64,000 nucleotides of DNA from Bacteroidales bacterium (lineage in GTDB: Bacteria > Bacteroidota > Bacteroidia > Bacteroidales > F082), in the NCBI GenBank assembly GCA_017549805.1, contig JAFYNJ010000001.1, positions 1-64,000 on the forward strand, written 5' to 3'. The translations under genes were made by a program, and so were the position numbers. Positions 25,756 through 33,259 of the stretch are shown piece by piece; the stretch's first letter is position 1, and each line of letters begins with the position of its first letter. The notes beneath the pieces were generated by a model. That model saw only the letters and a program-made list of their open reading frames with translations, had not been told where the DNA came from and ran no database searches.

Positions 25756-26604
25756 ATGGCCACACGCGACTTCCTCTATATGGAGAAGCCGCTTTCCCAG
25801 TACATGATCTGGGCGGGCAAGCCCGACAGCATGGGCATCTTCGCCGCCGTGGCGCAGTACGTCATCTACAAGCGCGGCGGCTTCGGCGACTGGAGCCAGT
25901 TCGCCGAGATGTTCGGGATGCCGTTCCGCGAGCTGAGTTACGACGACTACGACGACGCCACCCGTGCCAAGCTGGAGCAGGCCATGGAGGACTGGGGCGC
26001 AGCAGGCTACATCATCAAGCCCAAGGGCGCCGAGCTCACCCTGCACGACACCGGAGGAAGCACCTCATCGGCCGACGTCTATGACCTTCTCATCTCCAAG
26101 TGCGATGCGGCCATCTCCAAGATCATCCTCGGCAACACCCTCACCACCGAGCAGGGCGAGATCGGCTCGCAGGCCCTTGGCGAGGTCCACAAGGAGGCCG
26201 AGGGCGAGAAGAACGAGGCCGACAAGCTTTTCATCCTCTCCGTGCTCAACACCCGCCTCCGCGCCGTGCTGAAGCGCTTCGGCTTCAACCTGCAAGGCGG
26301 CGAGATCATGTATGAGGGGCTGGAGGCCGACTGGGAGAAGCTGCAGGTGAAGTGGAACGTCATCAAGGAGATCCGCGAGGAGATCCCCGTTGACGACGAC
26401 TACATCTACGACGAGTTCCCGGTTCCCAAGCCCGACAACTACGAGCAGATGAAGGAGGAAATGGAGTTGAAACGGGCTTTAAACGCCTTTCAAACGATGC
26501 CTGAGAATCCCTTGGAGGATGACCATGTCGACGCACCGCGTGGGTCTGCTGTGAAAAACAGGGGCAACGGACTCCTCAACCGGCTGAAGGGTTTTTTCGT
26601 GTAG
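25756..26604 (+). pseudogene. Phage portal protein fragment (DUF935, Mu gp29-like)
   Basis: The 282 residues correspond to the C-terminal part of DUF935 portals: SMGIFAAVAQYVIYKRGGFG, DWSQFAEMFGMPFREL and ISKIILGNTLTTEQGEIGSQ. Mu gp29 is about 510 residues, so roughly the first half is missing. The frame is open back to 25687, and residues before the ATG (IWFRVSREQN) still look portal-like, so the ATG is not the native start. The portal normally forms the dodecameric DNA gate of the capsid; this copy cannot. The TAG stop abuts a hairpin repeat. Confidence 0.8.
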
Positions 26605-26623
26605 GGACGCACCGTGTGCGTCC
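26605..26623. repeat. GGACGCAC palindrome between phage head genes
   Basis: GGACGCAC, loop CGT, GTGCGTCC: a perfect 8-bp stem. It starts right after the portal TAG stop (26602-26604) and contains the GTG start (26616) of the next gene in its second arm. Confidence 0.7.
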
Positions 26624-27782
26624 ATCCGAAACAACGCCGTCCCTCGCAGACCTTGACGGAATCTATTTCCAAGGAAGCACCGTGGAGTTGGCCATGGCCG
26701 TGGCCGCTTTGCCCAAAGTCTATGCCCTCTCCATGAAGCAGCTCTACGCCCAGGTCATCGCCGATGTGCGCGACGGCAAGGCCGGCACCATCCATCCCGA
26801 GCTTTACCGGGCCTATTCCGAGAACCTGAGGAAGGGCGTGTCGGGGGTGATGGGCGACCTGCCGGCATACGCTGACCTGCAGACCCAGTTCGAGGCCAAC
26901 GTCTCCCGCTTCGCCGCCTACAAGGCTTTCCACGCCACCCAGCAGCTGGTGCGCCAGTTGGCCGACCGCGACGGCGTGGCACGCAGCCCAGAGGACTTCG
27001 ACCGCATGGCCCGCGCCGTCCTCAACACCTTCAACCGGTACCAGGCCGCCGAGTACAACACTGCCGTCGCCCGTGCCCGAACCGCCAAGCAGTGGCAGGA
27101 CTTCAGCCAGGGCGACAACATGTTCCTGTTTCCCAACCTCCGTTGGCTTCCGAGCCGAAGCGCAAATCCACGAGAGATCCACATTCCGTTCTACAATCGT
27201 GTGTGGGCCAAGACCGACCCGTTCTGGACGGCCAACCAGCCTGGCAATCTCTGGAACTGCAAGTGCGATTGGGAAGAGACCGATGACCCCGTCACCGGCG
27301 ACAACCCTGAAGGCATCCGACCCGCTAAGGGTCTCGAAGGCAACCCCGCTCAGACCGGGAAGATCTTCACCGACCAATGCACCTACGTTCAAAAAGCGGG
27401 CAAGGGAACGGAACACGAAGCTCTGAAGGCGATGTGGAAAGACAACTTCAATTGGGCGTTGGAACATGTCAGAGGAAAACAAGTCAGGAATCCCGGTATA
27501 GAGGAGGAAATCAACATCTCAAGACGAGGAATCAAGGAGTTCCTGAACCAGAACCACGACAATTACCTTGTGAAAAACGAGATGATCCGACATATCGAGT
27601 CCGTATTGAGCAAGGCTGAGTATATGGGTGAGACGGTCTTCGGTAGTAGGGTTTCCAAGATATTCAAAACCAAGTTGTGCGGGAGGGACAACTATATCAT
27701 CGTGAATTACAATGACGAAAGGAAACTAAACCTGCACAGTATCACGGCAAGCTCGAAAGTGTTGACGGGTATAAGAAAATAA
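26616..27782 (+). CDS. Phage minor head (Mu F-like) protein with C-terminal nuclease-like extension
   Basis: The GTG start gives 388 residues. Residues about 20-240 are a phage head-morphogenesis protein (ELAMAVAALPKVYALSMKQ, AAEYNTAVARARTAKQW, FYNRVWAKTDPFWTAN) ending in the typical Cys/Trp motif NLWNCKCDWEETDD. Residues about 300-388 (IRHIESVLSKAEYMG, NYIIVNYNDERKLNLHSITA) resemble the barnase/EndoU/ColicinE5/RelE-like nuclease modules often fused to such proteins. The base composition drops to AT-rich near 27480, where this module begins. The GTG lies in a hairpin repeat, so the native N-terminus may be lost. Confidence 0.7.
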   Translation: MRPSETTPSLADLDGIYFQGSTVELAMAVAALPKVYALSMKQLYAQVIADVRDGKAGTIHPELYRAYSENLRKGVSGVMGDLPAYADLQTQFEANVSRFAAYKAFHATQQLVRQLADRDGVARSPEDFDRMARAVLNTFNRYQAAEYNTAVARARTAKQWQDFSQGDNMFLFPNLRWLPSRSANPREIHIPFYNRVWAKTDPFWTANQPGNLWNCKCDWEETDDPVTGDNPEGIRPAKGLEGNPAQTGKIFTDQCTYVQKAGKGTEHEALKAMWKDNFNWALEHVRGKQVRNPGIEEEINISRRGIKEFLNQNHDNYLVKNEMIRHIESVLSKAEYMGETVFGSRVSKIFKTKLCGRDNYIIVNYNDERKLNLHSITASSKVLTGIRK

Positions 27783-27888
27783 GTCATCCAAACTGCCTCG
27801 TGGAACTACAATCCTCGCTCTCGTTTGAATGACTTACGACTGCAAAAATACAAAACTTTTGGATAATGCAAGAGAAAACTGAAAAAAA

Positions 27889-28383
27889 ATGACCCCTGAA
27901 CAATTCCAGCAGCGCATCCAGGAGATGCGGGACCAGTTCGGCGAGCTGTTCGACCGCTACGGCCTCATGATCGTCGGCAACGTGGCCGTAAGCTGGTTCA
28001 AGAAGAACTTCCAGAACCAGGCATGGGGCCGCGTGAAGTGGCAGGAGGTGCAGCGGCGATCGCCAGGCACCAAGGCATATAAGTACAACGCTAAGCACCA
28101 CCCGGCACGAACCACCCGCATGATTCTCACCGGCGACACCGGCGACCTTGGCCGATCGATCGAGATAAAGGAAGCCGGCAACGGTGCCGTCACCATCTGG
28201 ACCAACCCGTCAACCTTCGGCAGCAAGGAACCCTACGGGCGCGTCCACAACGAAGGCCTGAGAGCCGGCAGGGGCAAGGGCTTCACCATGCCACGCCGCC
28301 AGTTTATGGGCGAGCATCCCGAGCTCAACGAGCTCATCATCAAAAAACTTGAAGAAAAACTCCATCAAATCGCACAGCAATGA
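27889..28383 (+). CDS. Phage virion morphogenesis protein (Mu gpG-like)
   Basis: The 164-residue protein is of the phage virion morphogenesis/tail completion family: EQFQQRIQEMRDQFGELF, AVSWFKKNFQNQAWG, RTTRMILTGDTGDLGRSI, PYGRVHNEGLRAG and a closing MPRRQFMGEHPELNEL. Length and order fit intact gpG. It ends with a 4-base ATGA overlap with the next phage gene. It probably served in head-tail joining. It seems complete although the element is dead. Confidence 0.85.
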   Translation: MTPEQFQQRIQEMRDQFGELFDRYGLMIVGNVAVSWFKKNFQNQAWGRVKWQEVQRRSPGTKAYKYNAKHHPARTTRMILTGDTGDLGRSIEIKEAGNGAVTIWTNPSTFGSKEPYGRVHNEGLRAGRGKGFTMPRRQFMGEHPELNELIIKKLEEKLHQIAQQ

Positions 28384-28943
28384 TCAAGGAACTCTATCTC
28401 GCCATCGAGCAGAAGCTGATGGCCGTCACCGACGAGCAGCAGGATCCCCAGCCGCTCTTCAAGCATTTCGACCTGTGGAACCGCCAGGTCGAGTTCATCG
28501 AAGAGGAAACGCCTTTCGAGACACCCGCCATATTCGTCGAGTTCATGCCCATACCCTGGGAAACCCTCGGGCAGAACGTCCAGGAAGCCGACCTCACCCT
28601 GCGCTTCCACATCGTCACGCCATGGTATGCCAACACCGCCGCCAACACCGCCAACGTGCGCGATGCGGCACTGGCCTACCTCGACATTCCCACTGTCCTC
28701 TTCAGGCAACTTCACGGACAGCACGGAAGCTTTCCCAATCGCCAGGGAGAAGCACCTATGGGCAACTTCAACGCCCTCACCCGCGTCCGCTCACTCCCCA
28801 ACCACAACCACGAGAGGTTTGTGGACAGCATAGAGGAATACACCTGCCACCTGAAGGACCTGTCCTTCGGCCTCAGGACTGTTCCCGTCGATACCGTCGG
28901 CCTGTCGATTGAGTTCGATCCGCATCCTGGGCAGCCGCTGTAG
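28380..28943 (+). CDS. Phage structural protein (Mu gp37-like, tentative)
   Basis: The 187-residue protein starts IKELYLAIEQKLMAV and contains ETPAIFVEFMPIPWETLG and EADLTLRFHIVTPWY. These features recall the small tail-terminator/gp37-type proteins of Mu-like Bacteroides phages, which assay-free annotation usually leaves as hypothetical. The 4-base overlap with the gpG-like gene supports a structural role in the same module. After its TAG the plus-strand phage module stops at a cluster of hairpins. Confidence 0.6.
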   Translation: MIKELYLAIEQKLMAVTDEQQDPQPLFKHFDLWNRQVEFIEEETPFETPAIFVEFMPIPWETLGQNVQEADLTLRFHIVTPWYANTAANTANVRDAALAYLDIPTVLFRQLHGQHGSFPNRQGEAPMGNFNALTRVRSLPNHNHERFVDSIEEYTCHLKDLSFGLRTVPVDTVGLSIEFDPHPGQPL

Positions 28944-29013
28944 TGCGGTCGCACCATGGCAACCGAAAGGGCGAATAAAAGGCGTAAAAAAAGGCGGTTT
29001 TATACGCCCTTTC
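28944..29013. repeat. Hairpin cluster after the phage plus-strand module
   Basis: A short hairpin GTGCG-GT-CGCAC (from about 28943) is followed by a long one: 16-base arms at 28965-28980 (GAAAGGGCGAATAAAA) and 28998-29013, matching at 15 of 16 positions, with a 17-base loop. No gene is visible here. Confidence 0.7.
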
Positions 29014-29019
29014 AAACAA

Positions 29020-29051
29020 AAAGCCCCGGCGATTGAGTTCGTCGGGGCTTT
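29020..29051. terminator. Bidirectional terminator hairpin (copy 1 of an inverted pair)
   Basis: AAAGCCCCGGCGA, 6-base loop, TCGTCGGGGCTTT. It serves the plus-strand phage genes and the minus-strand protease cassette. An inverted, nearly identical copy lies at 30275-30306. Confidence 0.85.
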
Positions 29052-29073
29052 GTCATAATATCATATTATTGTA

Positions 29074-29997
29074 TTATGGATTAGGAATCGTGACAGGCGT
29101 TGTCAATAAAATGTAATTGCCTCCTATATTATTCTCCACAATCTTATCAATATTTGTCTTGTCGGCAAGTATCATGCAGCAATGATGGATTCCCAGAACA
29201 ACGTCTTGCATCTTTTGATCATCTTCAAGGTCTTCAATTATAAGACCAACATTTTTGCATTCTTCCCTGTCTATATGTCTATTGTGTACCTTCGTATCGT
29301 CATTCTTTGAAAACTTGTTCTTTATGTCCTCAACATTTTCTGGCTTCAGTCCTTTCCCTGAAAGAATTTTGTCAGTCAACTTGTCAACAAGCTCATCCGC
29401 TTGATGGCATCTAGTTAAAAAAGTTGGTGTCAATTTGGAGAGCATAACCTGCCACAAGCCTAAACAAGCCGGATTTTTTGTTACTTCACTAACAGCATAC
29501 TCGTACTCTCTCAACATGGATTGGCAGGCCACACCACCAAGCTGCGGGTCAAATGGTCCAATGCACGACTGCCGCCCCATCATAATAGACTTGCAGGCAA
29601 CTGCAATCATTGATCCTGCCGACATAGCCATTTGAGGTACAATGGCTCGTATGTTGTCGCCATAATATGACTTCAAGTATGAAATGATCTGTTCTGTTGC
29701 CCCGATTTCACCTCCAGGTGTGTGTAAAATCAAATCAAGTCCCTTACTTTTATCCGTCCCCCTTACAGTCTCCATGAAGGCATTTATATCCTTGTCATTG
29801 ATGTCTGTATGAATGGAATCTTTCCCTTGGTTCAAAAATGCGGAAAAATATAAAATGGTATTTCTACCAGTCATATTCGACAGCTCTTGGATCAACAGGC
29901 TTTTTCTTTGCAAAATATGGTTATAGCCCGACTTTTCGCTACCACCATTTACAACCGCTTGGTTGTATTCGTTATTTAACTCACTCCAACTATTCAT
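29074..29997 (-). CDS. SDH/SppA-type Clp-fold serine protease in prophage cargo
   Basis: The 307-residue cytosolic protein has the fold of serine dehydrogenase-type proteinases (SDH_sah, related to SppA/ClpP): LILHTPGGEIGATEQIISYL, then PQMAMSAGSMIAVACKSIMMG with nucleophile Ser126, and SCIGPFDPQLGG. A helical C-terminal region follows (TDKILSGKGLKPENVEDIKN). Composition is much more AT-rich than the flanking phage genes. The preceding small gene overlaps it by 4 bases. This is a moron-like cassette; a role in phage exclusion or host interference is inference. Family assignment is firm. Confidence 0.85.
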   Translation of the reverse strand: MNSWSELNNEYNQAVVNGGSEKSGYNHILQRKSLLIQELSNMTGRNTILYFSAFLNQGKDSIHTDINDKDINAFMETVRGTDKSKGLDLILHTPGGEIGATEQIISYLKSYYGDNIRAIVPQMAMSAGSMIAVACKSIMMGRQSCIGPFDPQLGGVACQSMLREYEYAVSEVTKNPACLGLWQVMLSKLTPTFLTRCHQADELVDKLTDKILSGKGLKPENVEDIKNKFSKNDDTKVHNRHIDREECKNVGLIIEDLEDDQKMQDVVLGIHHCCMILADKTNIDKIVENNIGGNYILLTTPVTIPNP

Positions 29998-30185
29998 AAT
30001 CTGGCTGAAAAGGATTCATTAGTTTCTGCGACACTTCGTTTCTGTTCTGAATACAATGAGAACTGCACATAGTGTCCATCGCGCATTTCCCATTCATTGT
30101 TAATCATGTTTCCAAGGGGAACAAACCCCGACATGAAGTCGCTGAAGGATTCTCCGATTGGCTTGGTTTTATTTTCGTTTTCCAT
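29994..30185 (-). CDS. Small protein encoded with the Clp-fold protease
   Basis: The 63-residue hydrophilic protein begins MENENKTKPIGESFSDF and contains NMINNEWEMRDGHYVQF. I recognise no family and see no signal peptide or membrane helix. It is the first gene of the two-gene cassette and overlaps the protease start by 4 bases, so it may be a regulator, adaptor or substrate of the protease. It has its own promoter. Confidence 0.6.
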   Translation of the reverse strand: MENENKTKPIGESFSDFMSGFVPLGNMINNEWEMRDGHYVQFSLYSEQKRSVAETNESFSARL

Positions 30186-30220
30186 CTTGTTTTATTTAGT
30201 TTAATCTATTAACTTGCCCG

Positions 30221-30253
30221 CAAATATAACACATTATTTCTAATTGAAAACAA
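30221..30253 (-). promoter_or_regulatory. Promoter of the protease cassette
   Basis: The minus strand reads TATATTTG at 30228-30221, with TTG at 30253-30251 as the -33 element (22-base spacer). It lies 35 bases before the small gene. Confidence 0.65.
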
Positions 30254-30274
30254 TTTGTTGAAATAATTTCATTT

Positions 30275-30306
30275 AAAGCCCCAACGAACTCAATCGCTGG
30301 GGCTTT
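30275..30306. terminator. Terminator hairpin (copy 2 of the inverted pair)
   Basis: AAAGCCCCAACGA, 6-base loop, TCGCTGGGGCTTT. It is the reverse complement of copy 1 except for two positions that pair with each other in the stem. It ends the minus-strand phage fragment. Confidence 0.8.
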
Positions 30307-30316
30307 GTTATTGGTG

Positions 30317-30677
30317 TCAGTCGAATAAGCTCAACTGGCTCGTGTCCTTGGGTTCGGGTTCCTCCTCCAGCTCGGAAGGCGGCATGCAATGCTTGGAGAA
30401 AAGAACGATAAGACGGATTAAAGATAGCTTCGGTCTCACGCAGTTCGCCGCTGAGGTCGATGACCGTGACATAGCTTCCGGTCTTGGGCGTGATGAGCAG
30501 TTTCGATGCCTCGCCGTTCACCACCGAGCGGAGACGGACTCCCGTCAGTTTTAAGTCGCCTACCGACACGGTGCAGGTCTCGCCGTCCACGCTCTCCACC
30601 TTGCCGGTGAGCAGCAGTGGTATGCGTTGGCCTTGCATGGCACGTATCTTGTTTTTTATTTCGGTGTAGGCATCCAT
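30317..30677 (-). pseudogene. Phage baseplate V-like fragment with a frameshifted foreign tail
   Basis: From ATG 30677 the first about 80 residues (MDAYTEIKNKIRAMQGQRIP, GKVESVDGETCTVSVGDLKL, LITPKTGSYVTVIDLSG) match the small baseplate/gp45-like proteins of Bacteroides Mu-like phages. After about 30440 the similarity stops. The open frame runs on to 30273 inside the terminator, but a second frame gives a more natural end: MPPSELEEEPEPKDTSQ then LSLFD and TGA at 30317-30319, just before the terminator. The gene is thus a deletion junction between two phage genes. Confidence 0.55.
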
Positions 30678-30692
30678 GTTTTAACTATTTGT

Positions 30693-30700
30693 TATATTTG
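30693..30700 (+). promoter_or_regulatory. Promoter element 4 bases from the 30705 start codon
   Basis: TATATTTG followed by CGCC and ATG. The expected transcription start coincides with the start codon. Confidence 0.6.
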
Positions 30701-30704
30701 CGCC

Positions 30705-31109
30705 ATGAAGAGGCTTTTTCTCATATTTGCTTTCACCTTGGTGGCCGTATCCGGATTTGGACAGCCTGGTCCTGAGTTCCATTCCGAAGACGAGACTATT
30801 ACTATCGTTACGAATTATGGTGCCAACATTTTGGAAACTGTCAAGCGAAGCGTTTATGGCAAGGTACGTATCGTTGGACCCAATGAAGTTGCCGATGTGC
30901 GTGTGTGGTTTGTCAAATGGGGCGAGGTTCACGATTTCAATGTCCGCGTGGTCAACCATGCGCCCAAGGACGGTGAATGGCAGTTTGTTACAAAAAAAGG
31001 TGAGGAAGATTACACTATCGAGCTCACCGACTGGCGTTGGGCTGACGTATTTGTGCTCGTCACCGAGGGCTACGATCCACAGGCCAAGAAGTATGTAAAG
31101 AAGAAATAG
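30705..31109 (+). CDS. Small secreted protein, possibly DUF6150-like
   Basis: Starting at ATG 30705 the product is 134 residues with a signal peptide (ending VSGFGQ). The mature part has repeating beta-strand pairs in which Ala-Asp-Val or Trp precede hydrophobic strands: VADVRVWFVKWGEV, DGEWQFVTKKGEEDY, WRWADVFVLVTEGYD. That pattern recalls the repeat protein family DUF6150; the match is tentative. It lies between two minus-strand phage fragments on the opposite strand, so it is inserted cargo with its own promoter. Function unknown. Confidence 0.6.
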   Translation: MKRLFLIFAFTLVAVSGFGQPGPEFHSEDETITIVTNYGANILETVKRSVYGKVRIVGPNEVADVRVWFVKWGEVHDFNVRVVNHAPKDGEWQFVTKKGEEDYTIELTDWRWADVFVLVTEGYDPQAKKYVKKK

Positions 31110-31114
31110 CTTTT

Positions 31115-31710
31115 TCATGACAGCCTCCTTCCCAAACTTACTGTATGTTTTCCGCCCTCTTTCGAGAAGCTGATTTCCGTGCCGGTCACGTAGTAAATAC
31201 CCTGTTTATTGGGGTAGTCCTCGTCCACAATCTTCACTGCATCGCCTGGTTCCACGTAGGGGATGAGCCAGCCGGTGAAGGAACCCTCATAGCCGTCGTA
31301 GCACCAAAGGTTGTACTCGTTCTCGGCCAAAGTCTGCAACTGGCCCGGATCAACGCCACTCACTATCTTTTGAATGGTTTTTCCTCCGGGTGCACCAGCG
31401 GTATGTTTAGATTCTTTGCCTTCAGAATTGGTTACCTTCACCGTCACCTCAAGTTTTTTGTCCTCTTTCTTACGGTACTTCAGGTTGGAGCTCTCGATGT
31501 TCCGGCTGAAGTCGAATACAACGGTTTTTCCAGATGCTTGGGCGTATTGTGGTTGTACGTGCAGCACACCGTCACGGAACCAAATGTTGGCCTTCGTTTC
31601 GTCCTGGATCTTCTTCAGCACATCGCGGGCTGTGGCATGGTAGAAGACAAATTTTTCCCAAGTAAAATAGAATTCGGTATAGACGATTCGTTTTTTTTCT
31701 ATCTTTGCAT
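31115..31710 (-). pseudogene. Phage baseplate hub fragment (Mu gpP / late control D-like)
   Basis: The C-terminal about 190 residues are those of a phage hub or late-control D-type protein: ARDVLKKIQDETKANIWFRD, LHVQPQYAQASGKTVVFDFS, TAGAPGGKTIQKIVSGVDPG and WLIPYVEPGDAVKIVD. The N-terminal half is missing. The frame stays open to 31858, but that stretch is antisense to a promoter and a small plus-strand gene, so the real homology ends near 31700. Order with the V-like fragment (hub then V) matches Mu. Confidence 0.7.
31700..31707 (+). promoter_or_regulatory. TAnnTTTG promoter element before the small membrane protein gene
   Basis: TATCTTTG, 20 bases before the ATG at 31728, at the right edge of the phage homology. 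Confidence 0.55.
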
Positions 31711-31727
31711 TGTTAATGCTATTCACA

Positions 31728-31877
31728 ATGAAAGTCGGGGCATCATTTTTCGTTTTCATGGTCCTGTCCTTTGCGGCAATTGCGGCATTGGTTGTTGTTG
31801 CTGTCCGTGTCCACAGGAAGCAGAAGCGTGAGAAGTCCGAATCAAAGATCCAGATCACAATTAATGTGAGGAAATAA
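31728..31877 (+). CDS. Small single-pass membrane protein (49 residues)
   Basis: The reading frame gives one transmembrane helix (FFVFMVLSFAAIAALVVVAV) followed by a basic cytosolic tail (RVHRKQKREKSESK) ending in NVRK. A good promoter element lies just upstream, and a hydrophobic segment plus positive-inside tail is unlikely by chance. It runs antisense to the open end of the hub fragment. I recognise no family. Confidence 0.5.
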   Translation: MKVGASFFVFMVLSFAAIAALVVVAVRVHRKQKREKSESKIQITINVRK

Positions 31878-31968
31878 TAACTTGTTCATTTCGAGTTGAT
31901 ATGTTGCTTCTGAATATTTGGAGGTTGTTTTTTATTCCTCCGAAGTCGAAAGCGATCTCGATATTTGT

Positions 31969-31976
31969 TAATTTTG
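31969..31976 (+). promoter_or_regulatory. TAnnTTTG promoter element before the methyltransferase
   Basis: TAATTTTG, 15 bases before the ATG at 31992. The 114-base gap before this gene holds no other clear signal. Confidence 0.5.
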
Positions 31977-31991
31977 CTTTCAAAAACTAAC

Positions 31992-33152
31992 ATGTCCGAC
32001 AATATTGATATTTTCTTGAATCGAGTGGCTGGCGCTGCGGAGCAAAGCCTCTTGGTGAAGATGACGCTGAGCAAGCCGGTGCAAAAGCACGACGAGTTGC
32101 GCAACATCTATGTGAAGCCTGTGTTGATCAAGGAGAAACGCCTCTTTGCATTCACTTATCACTACGAGCGCCGCGACGAGGTTAAAAACTATGATGTTGG
32201 CCAGATGCTTGGGGTTTTGAAGGAAATGCTGCCCCAGCGTTTCCTCAATGCGGTGCTTTTCACTGTGAGCGAGGATGTCACCTTGCTCGTTTCGAGCAAG
32301 GGCAAAGCGACCCTTCAGACCAAGAAGGTGCAGGAATGCCGTGAACCGGATTTGGAACACGACAAACAGAAAAACCGCCTCATCAATCCGTCGAATCCTT
32401 GGTGGTATCAGTTGGGACTCACAACGCGTGAGGGCAAGATTACGGCCGACATGCAACATAAGTTCAAGCAAATCTATAAATACGCCGAGATTGTCGAGAG
32501 CCTCATCAAGCCGATGAAGTTCGACGGCACGGTGCATGTCGCCGACATGGGGGCAGGGAAGGGCTACCTCACCTTCGCCCTTTATGAGCTGCTGACGCAA
32601 CGCCTTCATCTGAATGTCGATATCAAAGGCGTGGAAATCCGACCCGATTTGGTGCTGAAAATCAACGAGATTATCCATTCTTCGAACTTGAAGGGGCTGG
32701 AGTTTGTGGAGAGCAGTATTGAGGCTTTCCGTCTCGAGAAGCTGGATGTGCTGATTGCGCTTCATGCCTGCAACACGGCCACCGACGATGCCATTGCCAA
32801 AGGCATCAAGGCGGGGGCGGAGCTAATCGTATGTGCACCTTGTTGTCACAAGCAAATCCGCCAAGAGATGGAACGTTCGGGCAAGGTCGATGCCATCACG
32901 CGCTACGGCATTTTCTTGGAACGTCAGGCGGTAATGATTACCGACACGATACGGGCCTTGATGATGGAGTATTACGGCTATAAGACCCAGGTGATGGAAT
33001 TCATTGAGATGGAGCATACGCCGAAGAATGTGCTGCTTGTAGGGAAGAAGACGGATAAGGTACCTGATAGATTGCTGATTAGCAAACAGATAAGCGATCT
33101 GAAGCAACGGTATGGCATCGGGACGCATTATCTGGAAACGCTACTTCATTGA
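31992..33152 (+). CDS. Class I SAM-dependent methyltransferase (Methyltransf_32-like)
   Basis: From ATG 31992 the product is 386 residues. An N-terminal domain (LRNIYVKPVLIKEKRLFAF, about 1-150) precedes a Rossmann methyltransferase with motif I VADMGAGKGYLTFALYELL, acidic VEIRPDL, then VLIALHACNTATDDAI and the distinctive VCAPCCHKQIRQEM. These are features of the METTL25/Methyltransf_32 group, whose bacterial members are thought to act on RNA. Cytosolic, single gene; substrate not known. Confidence 0.85.
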   Translation: MSDNIDIFLNRVAGAAEQSLLVKMTLSKPVQKHDELRNIYVKPVLIKEKRLFAFTYHYERRDEVKNYDVGQMLGVLKEMLPQRFLNAVLFTVSEDVTLLVSSKGKATLQTKKVQECREPDLEHDKQKNRLINPSNPWWYQLGLTTREGKITADMQHKFKQIYKYAEIVESLIKPMKFDGTVHVADMGAGKGYLTFALYELLTQRLHLNVDIKGVEIRPDLVLKINEIIHSSNLKGLEFVESSIEAFRLEKLDVLIALHACNTATDDAIAKGIKAGAELIVCAPCCHKQIRQEMERSGKVDAITRYGIFLERQAVMITDTIRALMMEYYGYKTQVMEFIEMEHTPKNVLLVGKKTDKVPDRLLISKQISDLKQRYGIGTHYLETLLH

Positions 33153-33193
33153 CATGACGATCCTTCTTGGTCTTGTCGATTTATTAAAGTTTT

Positions 33194-33226
33194 TTTGTTT
33201 TTCGACCTAATAAATCACTATCTTTG
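33194..33226 (+). promoter_or_regulatory. Full promoter of the second TIR locus
   Basis: TTTG at 33194-33197, a 21-base spacer, then TATCTTTG at 33219-33226: a near-consensus Bacteroidota promoter, 33 bases before the TIR gene start. Confidence 0.75.
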
Positions 33227-33259
33227 CGACCCAAAATTATGATTTGTTGAGATATCTTT

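Larger units (their letters stand above)
25709..31710. mobile_element. Remnant of a Mu-like prophage with cargo genes
   Basis: Late genes of a Mu-type phage are recognisable: portal fragment, F-like head protein, gpG-like morphogenesis protein and gp37-like protein on the plus strand, and baseplate V-like and hub (gpP-like) fragments on the minus strand. Transposase, terminase, major capsid, sheath, tape measure and tail fibres are missing. Both strands are used and several genes are cut, so the element is decayed and rearranged. Cargo includes a Clp-fold protease cassette and small unknown genes. The edges are where homology stops, not proven att sites. Confidence 0.8.

Noticed and set aside
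33153..33259. Possible small RNA between the methyltransferase and the second TIR gene
   Set aside because: The 107-base gap is AT-rich and is explained by the TIR promoter; no stable hairpin was seen.
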